The notes under the pieces were generated by a model that made no database searches, was not told the origin of the DNA, and saw only the letters and a list, made by a program, of their open reading frames with translations. From positions 1 through 64,000 of the forward strand of contig CCFE01000010.1 in NCBI GenBank assembly GCA_000752035.1: a stretch of DNA of 64,000 bases, written 5' to 3'. Made by a program: the position numbers and the translations under genes. This document shows positions 51,295 through 60,687 of the stretch, one piece after another (the stretch's first letter is position 1; each line of letters starts with the position of its first letter). The DNA comes from Bacillus rubiinfantis (lineage in GTDB: Bacteria; Bacillota; Bacilli; Bacillales; Cytobacillaceae).

Positions 51295-53255
51295 TAACGT
51301 GCACCTCCCGAAATAGCTTCAGTTTGTTTAACTTCTTCTGATGAAATATAGTAATCTGTATTATTTTGAAAATAACGTGTGAGCATTGATCCGGCAACAC
51401 CGACCAAACCAATAATGCCAATCCAAGTCCATTCAAATACAAAGCCAAACCCTGCAATAAACCAGAATGCGCCCATAATAAATGGAATGCCTGAATCCTT
51501 TGGCATATGAATTGGTTTATAGACTTCTCCCTTTTTATACGTCTTAATCCCCTTTTGCTTTTTATACCACCAATCATCTTGTTCTTCGACTTGTGGAATA
51601 ACCGCAAAATTATAGGCCGGTGCAGGGGATGGTATCGACCATTCTAACGTACGGCCATTCCACGGATCACCAGTTGTATCCTTCTTCCCAAACTTAATAC
51701 CGTGAAGAATTTGGTACACTTGGAATAAGAATCCGATTCCCATGAGAAAAGCCCCAATAGTCGATACGAAGTTTAAAGACGTCCAGCCCATGTCCCAGCT
51801 GTAGGTGTAAACACGGCGCGGCATGCCCATAAATCCTAAAGCATATTGCGGCATAAATGTTCCGTAGAAACCCACTACCCAGAACCAAAAGGCCCATTTC
51901 CCAATTTTCTCGCTTAATGAAAAACCAAAGATTTTTGGCCACCAATAATAAATACCTGAAAAGAAGCCGAATACAACCCCACCTATTAACACTTGGTGAA
52001 AGTGGGCAATTAGAAAGTAACTGTTGTGGTATTGGAAATCAGCAGGCGCTACCGCAAGCATGACTCCTGTCCCTCCACCAACTAAGAAAGTCGGAATAAA
52101 GGCAAATGTCCAAAGCATTGGTGTTTTAAACTCAACCCGCCCCCTAAACATGGTAAAGATCCAATTAAATACCTTAACTCCGGTAGGAATCGCAACAGCC
52201 ATTGTAGTGACTGCAAAGAATGCATCCACCTTTGAATCTGCCATCGTAAAGAAGTGGTGAACCCAGGTTAGGAATGACAAAATACTGATACTTAGTAAGG
52301 CAAAAACCATTGACTTATAACCAAAGATTTTCTTTTTCGAAAACGTACTGACAACTTCCGAAAAAATTCCAAATGCCGGCAGGACAACTAGATATACCTC
52401 AGGGTGTCCCCACATCCAAATTAAATTGATGTAATACATTGGATTTCCCCCGCCATCTAACGTAAAGAAATGTGCTCCAAAGTATCGATCAACGAAAAGC
52501 AAAGCTAAAGTTACTGTTAAAATCGGGAATGCAAAGATGATAATGATACAGCTTGAAAGAACAGACCAAGAAAACATTGGCATCTTCATAAGCTTCATCC
52601 CTGGTGCACGCATTTTTAAAATGGTCACCAAAAAGTTAATTCCAGTTGCTAAACTTCCAATTCCGGAGATTTGGATACCCCAAATATAGAAGTTTTGGCC
52701 GGGACCCGGACTAAACTTTTCCCCAGATAATGGTGGATAGCTTAGCCATCCTGCATCCGGAGATCCGCCAATAACAAAAGATAAGTTAAAGAGCATCGCT
52801 CCAAAGAAGAATAGCCAAAAACTTACTGCGTTTAAAAATGGATATGCAACATCACGAGCACCTAATTGAAGTGGTACTACCATATTAAACAATGCAAACA
52901 TTAATGGCATCGCCATGAATAAGATCATAATTGTTCCATGGGTAGTGAAAATTTGATTGTAATGCTCAGAATTCAATAATTTCATATCCGGTAATGCCAG
53001 CTGGGTTCTCATTAGAAGGGCATCAATGCCCCCGCGGAATAGCATTAATAGCGAGGCAATCAAGTACATGATACCAATTTTTTTATGGTCAACAGTTGTC
53101 AGCCATTCCCGCCATAGCCAGCCCCATTTTTTATAATAGGTTAGAACAAAGACAATCGCGATCATGGTTAAAGCAATCGACACATCAGCCGCATAAATCA
53201 TTGGGTTTCCTGTCACAAAAAAATCTTCTGCAAAGGATTTAATTTCATCTAACAA
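51294..53255 (-). CDS. qoxB: Quinol oxidase subunit I
   Basis: 653 residues. Heme-copper oxidase subunit I with about 14-15 transmembrane helices: TTHGTIMILF (low-spin heme ligand), WMWGHPEVYLVVLPAFG with the His-Tyr CuB/cross-link site, WVHHFFT (CuB His pair), and HFHQVLIGG. It reduces O2 using electrons from menaquinol and pumps protons. The start is TTG behind GAAGGAGG. Length is close to B. subtilis QoxB (649 aa). Confidence 0.96.
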   Translation of the reverse strand: MLDEIKSFAEDFFVTGNPMIYAADVSIALTMIAIVFVLTYYKKWGWLWREWLTTVDHKKIGIMYLIASLLMLFRGGIDALLMRTQLALPDMKLLNSEHYNQIFTTHGTIMILFMAMPLMFALFNMVVPLQLGARDVAYPFLNAVSFWLFFFGAMLFNLSFVIGGSPDAGWLSYPPLSGEKFSPGPGQNFYIWGIQISGIGSLATGINFLVTILKMRAPGMKLMKMPMFSWSVLSSCIIIIFAFPILTVTLALLFVDRYFGAHFFTLDGGGNPMYYINLIWMWGHPEVYLVVLPAFGIFSEVVSTFSKKKIFGYKSMVFALLSISILSFLTWVHHFFTMADSKVDAFFAVTTMAVAIPTGVKVFNWIFTMFRGRVEFKTPMLWTFAFIPTFLVGGGTGVMLAVAPADFQYHNSYFLIAHFHQVLIGGVVFGFFSGIYYWWPKIFGFSLSEKIGKWAFWFWVVGFYGTFMPQYALGFMGMPRRVYTYSWDMGWTSLNFVSTIGAFLMGIGFLFQVYQILHGIKFGKKDTTGDPWNGRTLEWSIPSPAPAYNFAVIPQVEEQDDWWYKKQKGIKTYKKGEVYKPIHMPKDSGIPFIMGAFWFIAGFGFVFEWTWIGIIGLVGVAGSMLTRYFQNNTDYYISSEEVKQTEAISGGAR

Positions 53256-53279
53256 TTTTAACTCCTCCTTCCTATAAAC

Positions 53280-54161
53280 CTATTTATTTTCCTCTTGTTG
53301 ATTGCTTTTGTAATACTGACCGCCATTTTTGTTGATAATATAGTTAAACAATTCTTTTGGATAAGACGTAAATTCCTGTTTCTTTACAACACCAGGATTG
53401 CTAAGCTTCTCATATCCTTCCATTGTTAATGAATTCGAACCAGCCTTTACCTCTTTTACCCAACTATTAAAGTCTTTTTCTGATTTGGCAATCACATCAA
53501 ATTTCATATCCGTAAAACCTTCCCCGCTGAAATTATTGGCAGTACCATAATACTTACCCTCTGCTTCAGCCTCTAACCAAAGTTCAAGTGCTTTACCTGG
53601 TATTGTATATTTTTGACCTCCCAATTGGGGAACCCAAAACGAATTGATTGGGGCATCTGTTGTTAATTCAAACTTGACAGGGCGGTCGGTTGGTATTTCT
53701 GCATAGTTAACCGTTGCAATTCCTTGCTCAGGGTATAAAAACAGCCATTTCCAATCAAGGGAAGTAACTTGAATTGTCATTGGTTTTACTTCTGGTGATG
53801 GTGATTTAGCAAGTGCAAAGGTATCTCTAACTGTGTAAATACTTAGTACTACAATAACCAAAACAGGAATTCCCCACCAAACAATTTCCATCCACTTATT
53901 ATCATCCCACTCTGGTTTATAAGATGCCTTATTTCCTTTTTTATCCCGATATCGAAAAATGACATAAAAGAAAAAAAGCAATACAGGGATAATGAAAACC
54001 CCTAAAATAACGGTGGACAATATAATCAGATTTAGTTGCGTTTCACCGACAGGTCCTTTAGGATCTAAGACAATATAATTCTCACTGCACCCCGATAAAA
54101 CACCGATTAAAACTGCCATCAAACTTACTAGTGAGAACTTTTTTATATTCGTCAACTTCAT
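53280..54161 (-). CDS. qoxA: Quinol oxidase subunit II, lipoprotein
   Basis: 293 residues: signal with lipobox LSGCSE, two transmembrane helices, and an extracellular cupredoxin-like domain (VTSLDWKWLFLYPEQGIATVN, WVPQLGGQKY, FSGEGFTDMKFD). The CuA-binding Cys/His set is absent, so it is a quinol and not a cytochrome c oxidase subunit. Close in pattern to B. subtilis QoxA. First gene of qoxABCD. Confidence 0.95.
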   Translation of the reverse strand: MKLTNIKKFSLVSLMAVLIGVLSGCSENYIVLDPKGPVGETQLNLIILSTVILGVFIIPVLLFFFYVIFRYRDKKGNKASYKPEWDDNKWMEIVWWGIPVLVIVVLSIYTVRDTFALAKSPSPEVKPMTIQVTSLDWKWLFLYPEQGIATVNYAEIPTDRPVKFELTTDAPINSFWVPQLGGQKYTIPGKALELWLEAEAEGKYYGTANNFSGEGFTDMKFDVIAKSEKDFNSWVKEVKAGSNSLTMEGYEKLSNPGVVKKQEFTSYPKELFNYIINKNGGQYYKSNQQEENK

Positions 54162-54785
54162 TAACTTTATACACCCTCTCCTTATTCACATAAAAATTAA
54201 TCTTTTTTAATTATGACGATTTATATTCCACTCCCTTTATTCTATTTAAAACATTACAACGTTGGAAAGCCAGGATAATAAGTTTTAATAAAATGTTCAT
54301 AATCTATTCAAATTTCTGTCACCTAATCGACAAAATTAATCTCCAATTTTGTTATATTTGAACTTGAAAATTATTTGGCTATATGATAAAAAAGTTATTT
54401 TTCAATGTAAATGGTGTTTTCTGAAAAACCCATCCTTCTTATGAGTAACGGGTTCGGATTTTGAAGTACCCCCCCTTTTTAACAATGCATTAGTTTATTA
54501 AATCGCAAATTTATTAATTACCAAGCACCAAAAAATGCCCAAAGGTATCCTCTGGGCATTTCTTTTTCATCAGTTGAACTGAGATAGGCTTTACTTTATA
54601 GAAATAATAATTAAATAAAGGATCGAAGTTTTAAGATTTCTGATTCAGGTATCTTTAGTTTTATACAGTTCGCTTATATTCAACTTTCCAACTAAGCATT
54701 GTATTTAAGAGGCATTTTGCTAAAAAAAATTCACAAGATGAAACCGTTATCTACGAGGGACTGACTTAAATACAGCTACCAAAAT
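54162..54785. other. Intergenic upstream of qox, with one terminator
   Basis: About 620 AT-rich nt. It must hold the qox promoter. A symmetrical terminator-like hairpin AATGCCCAAAGG...CCTCTGGGCATT lies at about 54,533-54,563 with A/T runs on both sides. No gene is supported. Confidence 0.5.
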
Positions 54786-55049
54786 TCATTGTTTTCTACT
54801 CTCAACATATTTATACGTTGAATGAAGGACGGCACCAATAATAAAAATTTGTAAACTTGCAATAATAAAACCACAGGTGAGGACTGCTACAAGACCATGA
54901 TTTAAACCGCTTACAAAAAGTAGTAGCAACACGATTCCAATAAGAAGATAAATTAATGCAATTCTACTCATCAAAACTGCTGGTTTGAGATATTCATTTT
55001 TCTTAACAACAAACTTTTTAAAAGAAAATACGTTGGATATGATCATCAC
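54786..55049 (-). CDS. Small membrane protein, hypothetical
   Basis: 87 residues with two transmembrane helices (about 27-47 and 52-75) and basic ends. GGGGTG lies directly upstream of the GTG/ATG start. No family recognised; isolated. Confidence 0.5.
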   Translation of the reverse strand: MMIISNVFSFKKFVVKKNEYLKPAVLMSRIALIYLLIGIVLLLLFVSGLNHGLVAVLTCGFIIASLQIFIIGAVLHSTYKYVESRKQ

Positions 55050-55653
55050 ACCCCAATAAGATAAAAATCAATTGTGAATATTAGGAAAATTGCAAATAAA
55101 GCCTTCACTTTTATTGTTATATTTTATCATATTATTGGCTATTTATTCTTATTTTTTTGAGGGTTTTATATAACGGCTTTTTTGAGTATGGAAAATAGAA
55201 AAGATCCAACCTTTGGTTTGGATCTTAAATAGAGGGTTTTGAATAAGCATGTAGTTGTCCTAGCTACAATTGTTATTGTAGTTCAAAATTATTACCATTA
55301 TATGAACAAATTTTTATAATAAAATTAAATTCAACTTTTTAAGCTGCTTGATCTAGCTATAGGTTAACCACTGTTTGGCTCCCTCGAATTATAATTAAAG
55401 GTAAAGGGTAGATGTCATACAATCAAACATGCCACCAAAAACAATTATTGTAGATAGGAAAGATACGGAAGAAATTTTTATTGTTTTTCCCTTCCTTATT
55501 TTAATAAGTTAAAGTAAATCAAAAAAAAACAAAATTAATACCCATTAAAAAGAGATTCCCTGCTAATTTTGCTGAGAAACAATAAATAACAGCCCTTTTG
55601 TAGAAGAGCTGTTACATTGAAACTTATTCAATTTTTTCGGAGCTAAGTTTTAT
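55050..55653. other. Intergenic, hairpins only
   Basis: No supported gene. A hairpin AAGATCCAACC / GGTTTGGATCTT at about 55,200-55,228, and a terminator at 55,588-55,614 (reverse strand AACAGCTCTTCTACAAAAGGGCTGTT) for the YjzC-like gene. Confidence 0.5.
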
Positions 55654-55953
55654 TTATTGTTCATGCGTCCAAGTAATTGATTCTCCTGTTTTGGGACAGT
55701 TTGGGAACTTATCTCCTTGTTGCAGTACCACATGCTCACCATCTGCATCTACATAATGACCTGATTCCATAACAGTTTCCCCGGTTCTATGAGTGTGGCT
55801 TGCATGAGTCCAGGTTGTTGAGTCTCCTGTGGATGGACAAACAGGAAATGTTTCTCCTTGATGCAGTTCTTTTTTTTCTCCGGTAGCACAAATGTAGGTA
55901 CCAGCTTCTGATACAGTTTCTCCTGTGTGGTGATGGTCTGCCATATGAGTCAT
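55654..55953 (-). CDS. YjzC-like tandem-repeat protein
   Basis: About 99 residues with two copies of a roughly 45-residue unit: HHHTGETVSEAGTYICATGE...FPVCPSTG and HTHRTGETVMESGHYVDADGE...FPNCPKTG, each ending in TWTH. This matches the YjzC family of small Bacillus proteins, normally single-unit. His and Cys content hints at metal binding (inference). The start at 55,953 follows AAAGGAGG. Confidence 0.8.
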   Translation of the reverse strand: MTHMADHHHTGETVSEAGTYICATGEKKELHQGETFPVCPSTGDSTTWTHASHTHRTGETVMESGHYVDADGEHVVLQQGDKFPNCPKTGESITWTHEQ

Positions 55954-56012
55954 AAGAATTCCTCCTTTTTTACTAAACAATTGTTAGTCTCTCACAGACC
56001 CATTAAATTATT

Positions 56013-56744
56013 CTATTGATGAAATGGAAGAAAACGTAAGAAATAATGAATTCCAATCATCCCCAAAACCGTGATTAATACCACTTTGCTTTTCGGTAGG
56101 TGTTTGGATTTCTTCCAAAGTAATTCATAAAATGTGACATAACCCATTGTCCCAAGTGTCATTCCCATCATAACGGTATTCCATTTAATTGAATCCATTC
56201 TTATATTCTTACCTATAAAAATATTCGCCACGATAACAATGGATAGAATAATGCAATAAAATGCAAATAAACTATTTTTCCGTTTAATACTAGGAATTGA
56301 TGACATTATAATCATGCCTTCAGGAATATGATGAAAAACAAAAGTGGCTAATAATCCATAGTTATCCGGGTTTTGAAGACTCAGTCCAAAGCTAACCCCT
56401 GTGGGAATACTGTGAATAATTAATGCAATCAATAAAAGATAAAGTGTTTCATGATTTCCATGGTGAAGTTGGGATTTATTATGTAAAATAAACTCCATTG
56501 AAATCATGATAAAAACACCAATTGAAATGCCAGTAAAAATGCCGATGGATTGAAAATGGCTAAATGCATCAGGTAGTAATTCAAATGCAAACATCCCTGC
56601 CAATAATCCCCCGCAAAGGATTTGTAAATAAAGGGAATTTTTATTTAGAAAATGAAACATAAGTCGAATTAAGTATCCACCTAGAAACATCGCTCCCAAA
56701 ATAAGTAGAATTAAAAAACCACTTAATTTTAATTCTTCAATCAT
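56013..56744 (-). CDS. ZIP family metal transporter
   Basis: 243 residues, eight transmembrane helices. ZIP signatures include HSIPTGVSFG in helix 4 and FHHIPEGMII in helix 5, which form the binuclear metal site. It probably imports Zn2+ or related divalent ions. GGGGGTAAGG precedes the ATG. It directly follows the YjzC-like gene's reading direction and could be co-transcribed with it. Confidence 0.88.
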   Translation of the reverse strand: MIEELKLSGFLILLILGAMFLGGYLIRLMFHFLNKNSLYLQILCGGLLAGMFAFELLPDAFSHFQSIGIFTGISIGVFIMISMEFILHNKSQLHHGNHETLYLLLIALIIHSIPTGVSFGLSLQNPDNYGLLATFVFHHIPEGMIIMSSIPSIKRKNSLFAFYCIILSIVIVANIFIGKNIRMDSIKWNTVMMGMTLGTMGYVTFYELLWKKSKHLPKSKVVLITVLGMIGIHYFLRFLPFHQ

Positions 56745-57275
56745 TCCTTACCCCCATTTAATGACCTTAATCATTGGTCAAAGGTTTATCAATTAAGGAT
56801 ATGTGTTCTAGCCATTAAATAGAAGAAGTTACTATAACTTCACTTTACTCCCATAAAAAAACAGCACTCCTATTTATGAAGAATGCTGACGTCCAGCGAT
56901 GAAAACCGCTGTATTGCCTCCAAAAAAAGCGCTTGAACCAATGGTTACCAATCAGGAAACTGCATGAATATTGCTGCTAGAATAGAATTTCTTTTATATA
57001 CATATCTCCTTTTTGTGGTTCTTTTTTGGCTCACAAACGGCAATCCAAACAATAATTAAACCAAGCACATAACATTTTGACCTTGCATCTGCAAGTAGCA
57101 CGGCAATTTGCCCCCGACTGCCCTTTAGATTCCACATCACGGTGAATACCCTCGCCACTAGCTAACAGTTCCTTCCCCAAGCCTTTTATAGACTTTCAAG
57201 ATATAGCCCAACCGGGCGTGTACAAAAAAGTAGCCAATTTTATTATATGGCTACTCACTTTTATATTCTCGTATT
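56745..57275. other. Intergenic, one terminator and unrecognised conserved-looking DNA
   Basis: A terminator at 56,857-56,893 (reverse strand CAGCATTC...GAGTGCTGTTTTTTT). The stretch 57,050-57,230 is GC-richer than its surroundings and may be a remnant of a lost mobile element, but I could not identify it. Confidence 0.4.
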
Positions 57276-57470
57276 TCATTTATTCGCTTTCTTATCTACA
57301 TGATCCAGCTTCAACATGATAAAAGTCAGTATACCTGATAGGAGTGCCCCTCCTATAGCTATCAGTATACGCAATTGTAGTTGTACTGCTGCATGATACT
57401 TTCCTAGCATCCAAGTAGCTATAACTGCGACAACAATCATAATGGGTATGACGATTTTGAAACGTTTCAT
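57276..57470 (-). CDS. Small membrane protein, hypothetical
   Basis: About 64 residues, two transmembrane helices and a basic C-terminus. ATG at 57,470 behind GAAAGGGGAC. It lies downstream of copD in the same direction, separated by about 125 nt. Function unknown. Confidence 0.6.
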   Translation of the reverse strand: MKRFKIVIPIMIVVAVIATWMLGKYHAAVQLQLRILIAIGGALLSGILTFIMLKLDHVDKKANK

Positions 57471-57596
57471 GATGTCCCCTTTCATTTACGTTATTTTTTA
57501 TAGTATTTTTACAACGTATATTTTTTGTTTTCCCTTAATCAAAGTATACTGTTTTTATTTCAGTCCCAAAAATATATACTTTATATGTTTTAAGAT

Positions 57597-58673
57597 TTAA
57601 ATGGACAAAGACAGCATCAAACCTATATATAAAACAATGATAAAAATCACTCCAAATGTTACCGATAGTATAGGTCTTCTCTGCTTAAAGCTGAACAAAA
57701 TCAGTAACAAAAATAGTATTGAAAGAATGACCAATATTATCGATTGGAATGAAGGTACTAAATGCATTTGTATGGTCGAAAGGATATTTTTCCCTAATAA
57801 CCATTCCACCCACTTAGATGCACCCTCCGACTTCACGGTAAATTCAACTTCATGTGGCGGCGATAACGTCCCCATCACCGAAGTGAAATAAAAAACAATA
57901 AATAAAATAATGCTTTCTCCTCTTATCCACGGTTTAGGATTGAATGATGAAATATTTAACGATTTTCTTGAAAGTATACCGTTTATTAAGGCAAAAGCGA
58001 TAACGGGAATTATACTAATATGCTTTAAAAGCAACATTTGCCCATAAGGCAATGCCCATGACTTTACATAATCTTTCGGTTCAACAACAAATAACATCAG
58101 ATAGATTCCACTAAGGATGATTATTATTAAAGAAAAAGCCGCAAATGGAGTAAACCAGCGTAAAAATTTTGACCAATTATTATGATCCTTAGAGAACCAA
58201 GCAATATGAATTAAAATTCCTGTCCATAATGTTACCATTAAAAAATGAGTGCTGTGAGACCATAAGCCTGCCCAAAATGACAATGATGCCACATGACTGG
58301 AATAACCGACACCTAATATCATTAACAGTAGTAATAGTGATTGTAGATATTTAGAGCCATTTAGGATGATGGCAATCCATAATAAAGTTGCCATAAATCC
58401 AATAAAAATCCAAGCCTTTCCAACTTGGAAATCTAATAAAACAGATTTAGTAGCTAGAGCGAGACCAATTCCATCTTGAAAATAGGAAATGGTCTGAACA
58501 ATAGGCCCTAACGTAAAAATAATAATCCCAAGTGTAGAAAGCAGTAAGACCGGTTTTGCAATTGTGATTTTAGGCTTAGTTGCTTCAGGTACAAATTGTA
58601 AGGCAACGTGTCCTATTAAAATTGAAAACACGAGATAATTTCCAAATTCAGCAAAAGGAATTACAAAACCCAT
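57597..58673 (-). CDS. Copper resistance protein CopD family
   Basis: 358 residues, about eight transmembrane helices, CopD/YcnJ-type domain with the WAGLWSHSTHFLMVTLWTG-type His-containing segment and PPHE near the C-terminal half. CopD proteins work with CopC in copper uptake or handling. It follows copC by 2 nt. Copper supply for the neighbouring heme-copper oxidases is a plausible role. Confidence 0.88.
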   Translation of the reverse strand: MGFVIPFAEFGNYLVFSILIGHVALQFVPEATKPKITIAKPVLLLSTLGIIIFTLGPIVQTISYFQDGIGLALATKSVLLDFQVGKAWIFIGFMATLLWIAIILNGSKYLQSLLLLLMILGVGYSSHVASLSFWAGLWSHSTHFLMVTLWTGILIHIAWFSKDHNNWSKFLRWFTPFAAFSLIIIILSGIYLMLFVVEPKDYVKSWALPYGQMLLLKHISIIPVIAFALINGILSRKSLNISSFNPKPWIRGESIILFIVFYFTSVMGTLSPPHEVEFTVKSEGASKWVEWLLGKNILSTIQMHLVPSFQSIILVILSILFLLLILFSFKQRRPILSVTFGVIFIIVLYIGLMLSLSI

Positions 58674-58675
58674 AA

Positions 58676-59224
58676 TTAACGCTTCCTTCTAAATAAGAGA
58701 AACAAACCGATAACCAAAATTAGGACAACTGCCACAATGATAATGTTTTTCAAGTCTGAAGAGGAATCCTTATCTTGCATATTAATTTGATCTTGTTTTG
58801 TATTCTCTATTTTAGTTTCTTCTTTTTTAACTTTCACAGGCTCTTTCGTTTCTGACTTTTGGTCCAACTTCACTTCTTCTTTTTCTACAGTAAAAGGAAT
58901 TTCACCTGTTATCGGGTGACCGTCTTCGCCAGCAATACTCCACGTAAGTGTATAAGAACCATTTTCTAAGGGGGCAGATAATGTACCTATTAATTGATTT
59001 TCTTTTGGTGTAACACTTACTTCTGGCCCTTCTTGTCCATCTTTTATTAATGTCATTGTGCTTAAGGATTCAATCTTACCTCCATATGTTAAGACGATTT
59101 CTTTTAGGTCTTCTGTCACCACTTGATTTTCAGCAGGGTTAGAAGAAGTTAATTCCGTATGTGCACTTGCGATGGTCGGTATCATCACCAATAGGCAAAT
59201 TAATAAAAATAGTATTTTTTTCAT
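58676..59224 (-). CDS. CopC domain copper-binding protein
   Basis: 182 residues: signal peptide ending ASA with the mature N-terminal His of the CopC fold (AHTELTSSNPAEN). An Ig-like CopC domain follows (to about residue 118, with GEDGHPITGE), then a charged linker and a C-terminal transmembrane anchor with RRKR. It binds Cu2+ outside the membrane. Its start overlaps the methyltransferase stop (ATGA), so the genes are coupled. Confidence 0.92.
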   Translation of the reverse strand: MKKILFLLICLLVMIPTIASAHTELTSSNPAENQVVTEDLKEIVLTYGGKIESLSTMTLIKDGQEGPEVSVTPKENQLIGTLSAPLENGSYTLTWSIAGEDGHPITGEIPFTVEKEEVKLDQKSETKEPVKVKKEETKIENTKQDQINMQDKDSSSDLKNIIIVAVVLILVIGLFLLFRRKR

Positions 59225-59850
59225 TTTGTTTCTCCTCTCTTAATACCTATAATTTTCCTATACAATCCATTCATCATAACATTTTTATCTTGTATTAAAA
59301 TGCAATTATTTTCAACCAATTTGTATATCTCATAAAAATCCAACCCTATATCTGTTCCGAAAAATTTAACGATTGGACGAAGGATTTTTTGTTTCTTTGT
59401 CATTTTTTTATTTTGAGTGACAAACTTATCAAAAATAAGAAAGCTGCCATTTTTCTTCAAAACCCTTACTATCTCATCCAGCGTTTTTACAGGATCCGGG
59501 ACCACACTTAGAATTAAACTTGCAACAATAAAATCAAAGGACTCTTCAGAGAAATTCATTTTTTGTGCATCCATTTCAAAAAAATGTACGGTTGATCCGG
59601 GATATTTTTGTTTTGCCACCTTCAACATATCATCAGAATAATCAATAGCCGTTATATCGTATCCTTTGTTCAAAAAGAAAGGAATATCAGCTCCTGTGCC
59701 AACGCCGACAAAAAGTATTTTACTTCCTTTTTCGAGAGGCAAATCGTTGAATATTTCTTTTCTGGCCTTCAAGAATACACCTGAATTAAAAAAACGATCA
59801 TAAATAGGTGACCAGCATTTATATATCATGCGATTCCAACCATTATTCAT
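59221..59850 (-). CDS. Class I SAM-dependent methyltransferase
   Basis: About 209 residues with SAM motif I ILFVGVGTGADIPF (about residue 45), the motif II region AIDYSDDML, and a UbiE/phospholipid N-methyltransferase-like layout. Substrate unknown; lipid or quinone head groups are usual for relatives. Start at 59,850 behind AGGGGAG. It is in the ccdA-methyltransferase-copC-copD operon. Confidence 0.88.
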   Translation of the reverse strand: MNNGWNRMIYKCWSPIYDRFFNSGVFLKARKEIFNDLPLEKGSKILFVGVGTGADIPFFLNKGYDITAIDYSDDMLKVAKQKYPGSTVHFFEMDAQKMNFSEESFDFIVASLILSVVPDPVKTLDEIVRVLKKNGSFLIFDKFVTQNKKMTKKQKILRPIVKFFGTDIGLDFYEIYKLVENNCILIQDKNVMMNGLYRKIIGIKRGETK

Positions 59851-59893
59851 GAATTCTCCCCTATTCATTTAATAATCCTAGTTTCTGTTTCCA

Positions 59894-60604
59894 TTAAAAA
59901 CCTGTAAAACCCCCAAATAAATAATTGGTTAAGAAAGAGATGAGAATTGTCATCCAATCAAAATACAAAACAATTCCCATAATAATCATTCCATAACCAC
60001 CAAACATTATAATTTTAGGTGTCCATCTCTTCATTCCATTTATTTTCCCGATAAAGAAAGCCATTATAATAAAGGGAATTGAGAAACCTAGGGTGTACAT
60101 CACCATATAAAACAATCCACCAGAAGGATTGGAAACCCCCATTGCGATAACAGCAGCAAGGATGGGTCCTGTGCAAGGTGTCCATCCTGCTGCAAAAGCC
60201 AACCCTATAAATAATGAACCAAAATAACCAGATGGCTTACTCTTAAATGCAATTTTTTTGTCCTTCATTAAAAATCGTGGATTAAGAATACCACTAACCA
60301 CTAAACCAAAAAATACAATTAAAATTGCCCCTAACTGTCTTAGTAAATCATTATATCGAGTAAACAAACTTCCAATTAATGACGTAGAGAAACCAAGTGC
60401 CAGGAAAATAATCGAAAATCCCAATAAAAAAAAGAGTGTATGGAATATAGCACGTTTTTGAAACATCCCCTTGTTCCCTTTTAAATCATCAATAGAAACT
60501 CCTGTTATGTAAGAAATAAACGAAGGATATAATGGCAGACAACACGGCGAGATAAATGATAAAAAGCCCGCTCCAAATGCTAATAAGATATTTACATCAG
60601 ACAT
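59894..60604 (-). CDS. ccdA: Cytochrome c biogenesis protein CcdA
   Basis: 236 residues, six transmembrane helices, with the DsbD/CcdA signatures FISPCCLPLYPSF and GWTPCTGPIL, whose cysteines carry reductant across the membrane. It supports apocytochrome c maturation and copper-site thiols. It begins the operon with the methyltransferase and copCD and fits the oxidase-assembly theme. Confidence 0.93.
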   Translation of the reverse strand: MSDVNILLAFGAGFLSFISPCCLPLYPSFISYITGVSIDDLKGNKGMFQKRAIFHTLFFLLGFSIIFLALGFSTSLIGSLFTRYNDLLRQLGAILIVFFGLVVSGILNPRFLMKDKKIAFKSKPSGYFGSLFIGLAFAAGWTPCTGPILAAVIAMGVSNPSGGLFYMVMYTLGFSIPFIIMAFFIGKINGMKRWTPKIIMFGGYGMIIMGIVLYFDWMTILISFLTNYLFGGFTGF

Positions 60605-60687
60605 TCATTAGTTCCTACTTTCCTTATTGCGATTTAATTTTTACTATATTCATCAAAAGAGCTCCCCGTTAAGGAAAGCCCTATTGA

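Noticed and set aside
57050..57230. Group II intron or IS remnant in the GC-richer gap
   Set aside because: No reverse transcriptase, domain V hairpin or transposase segment could be identified.
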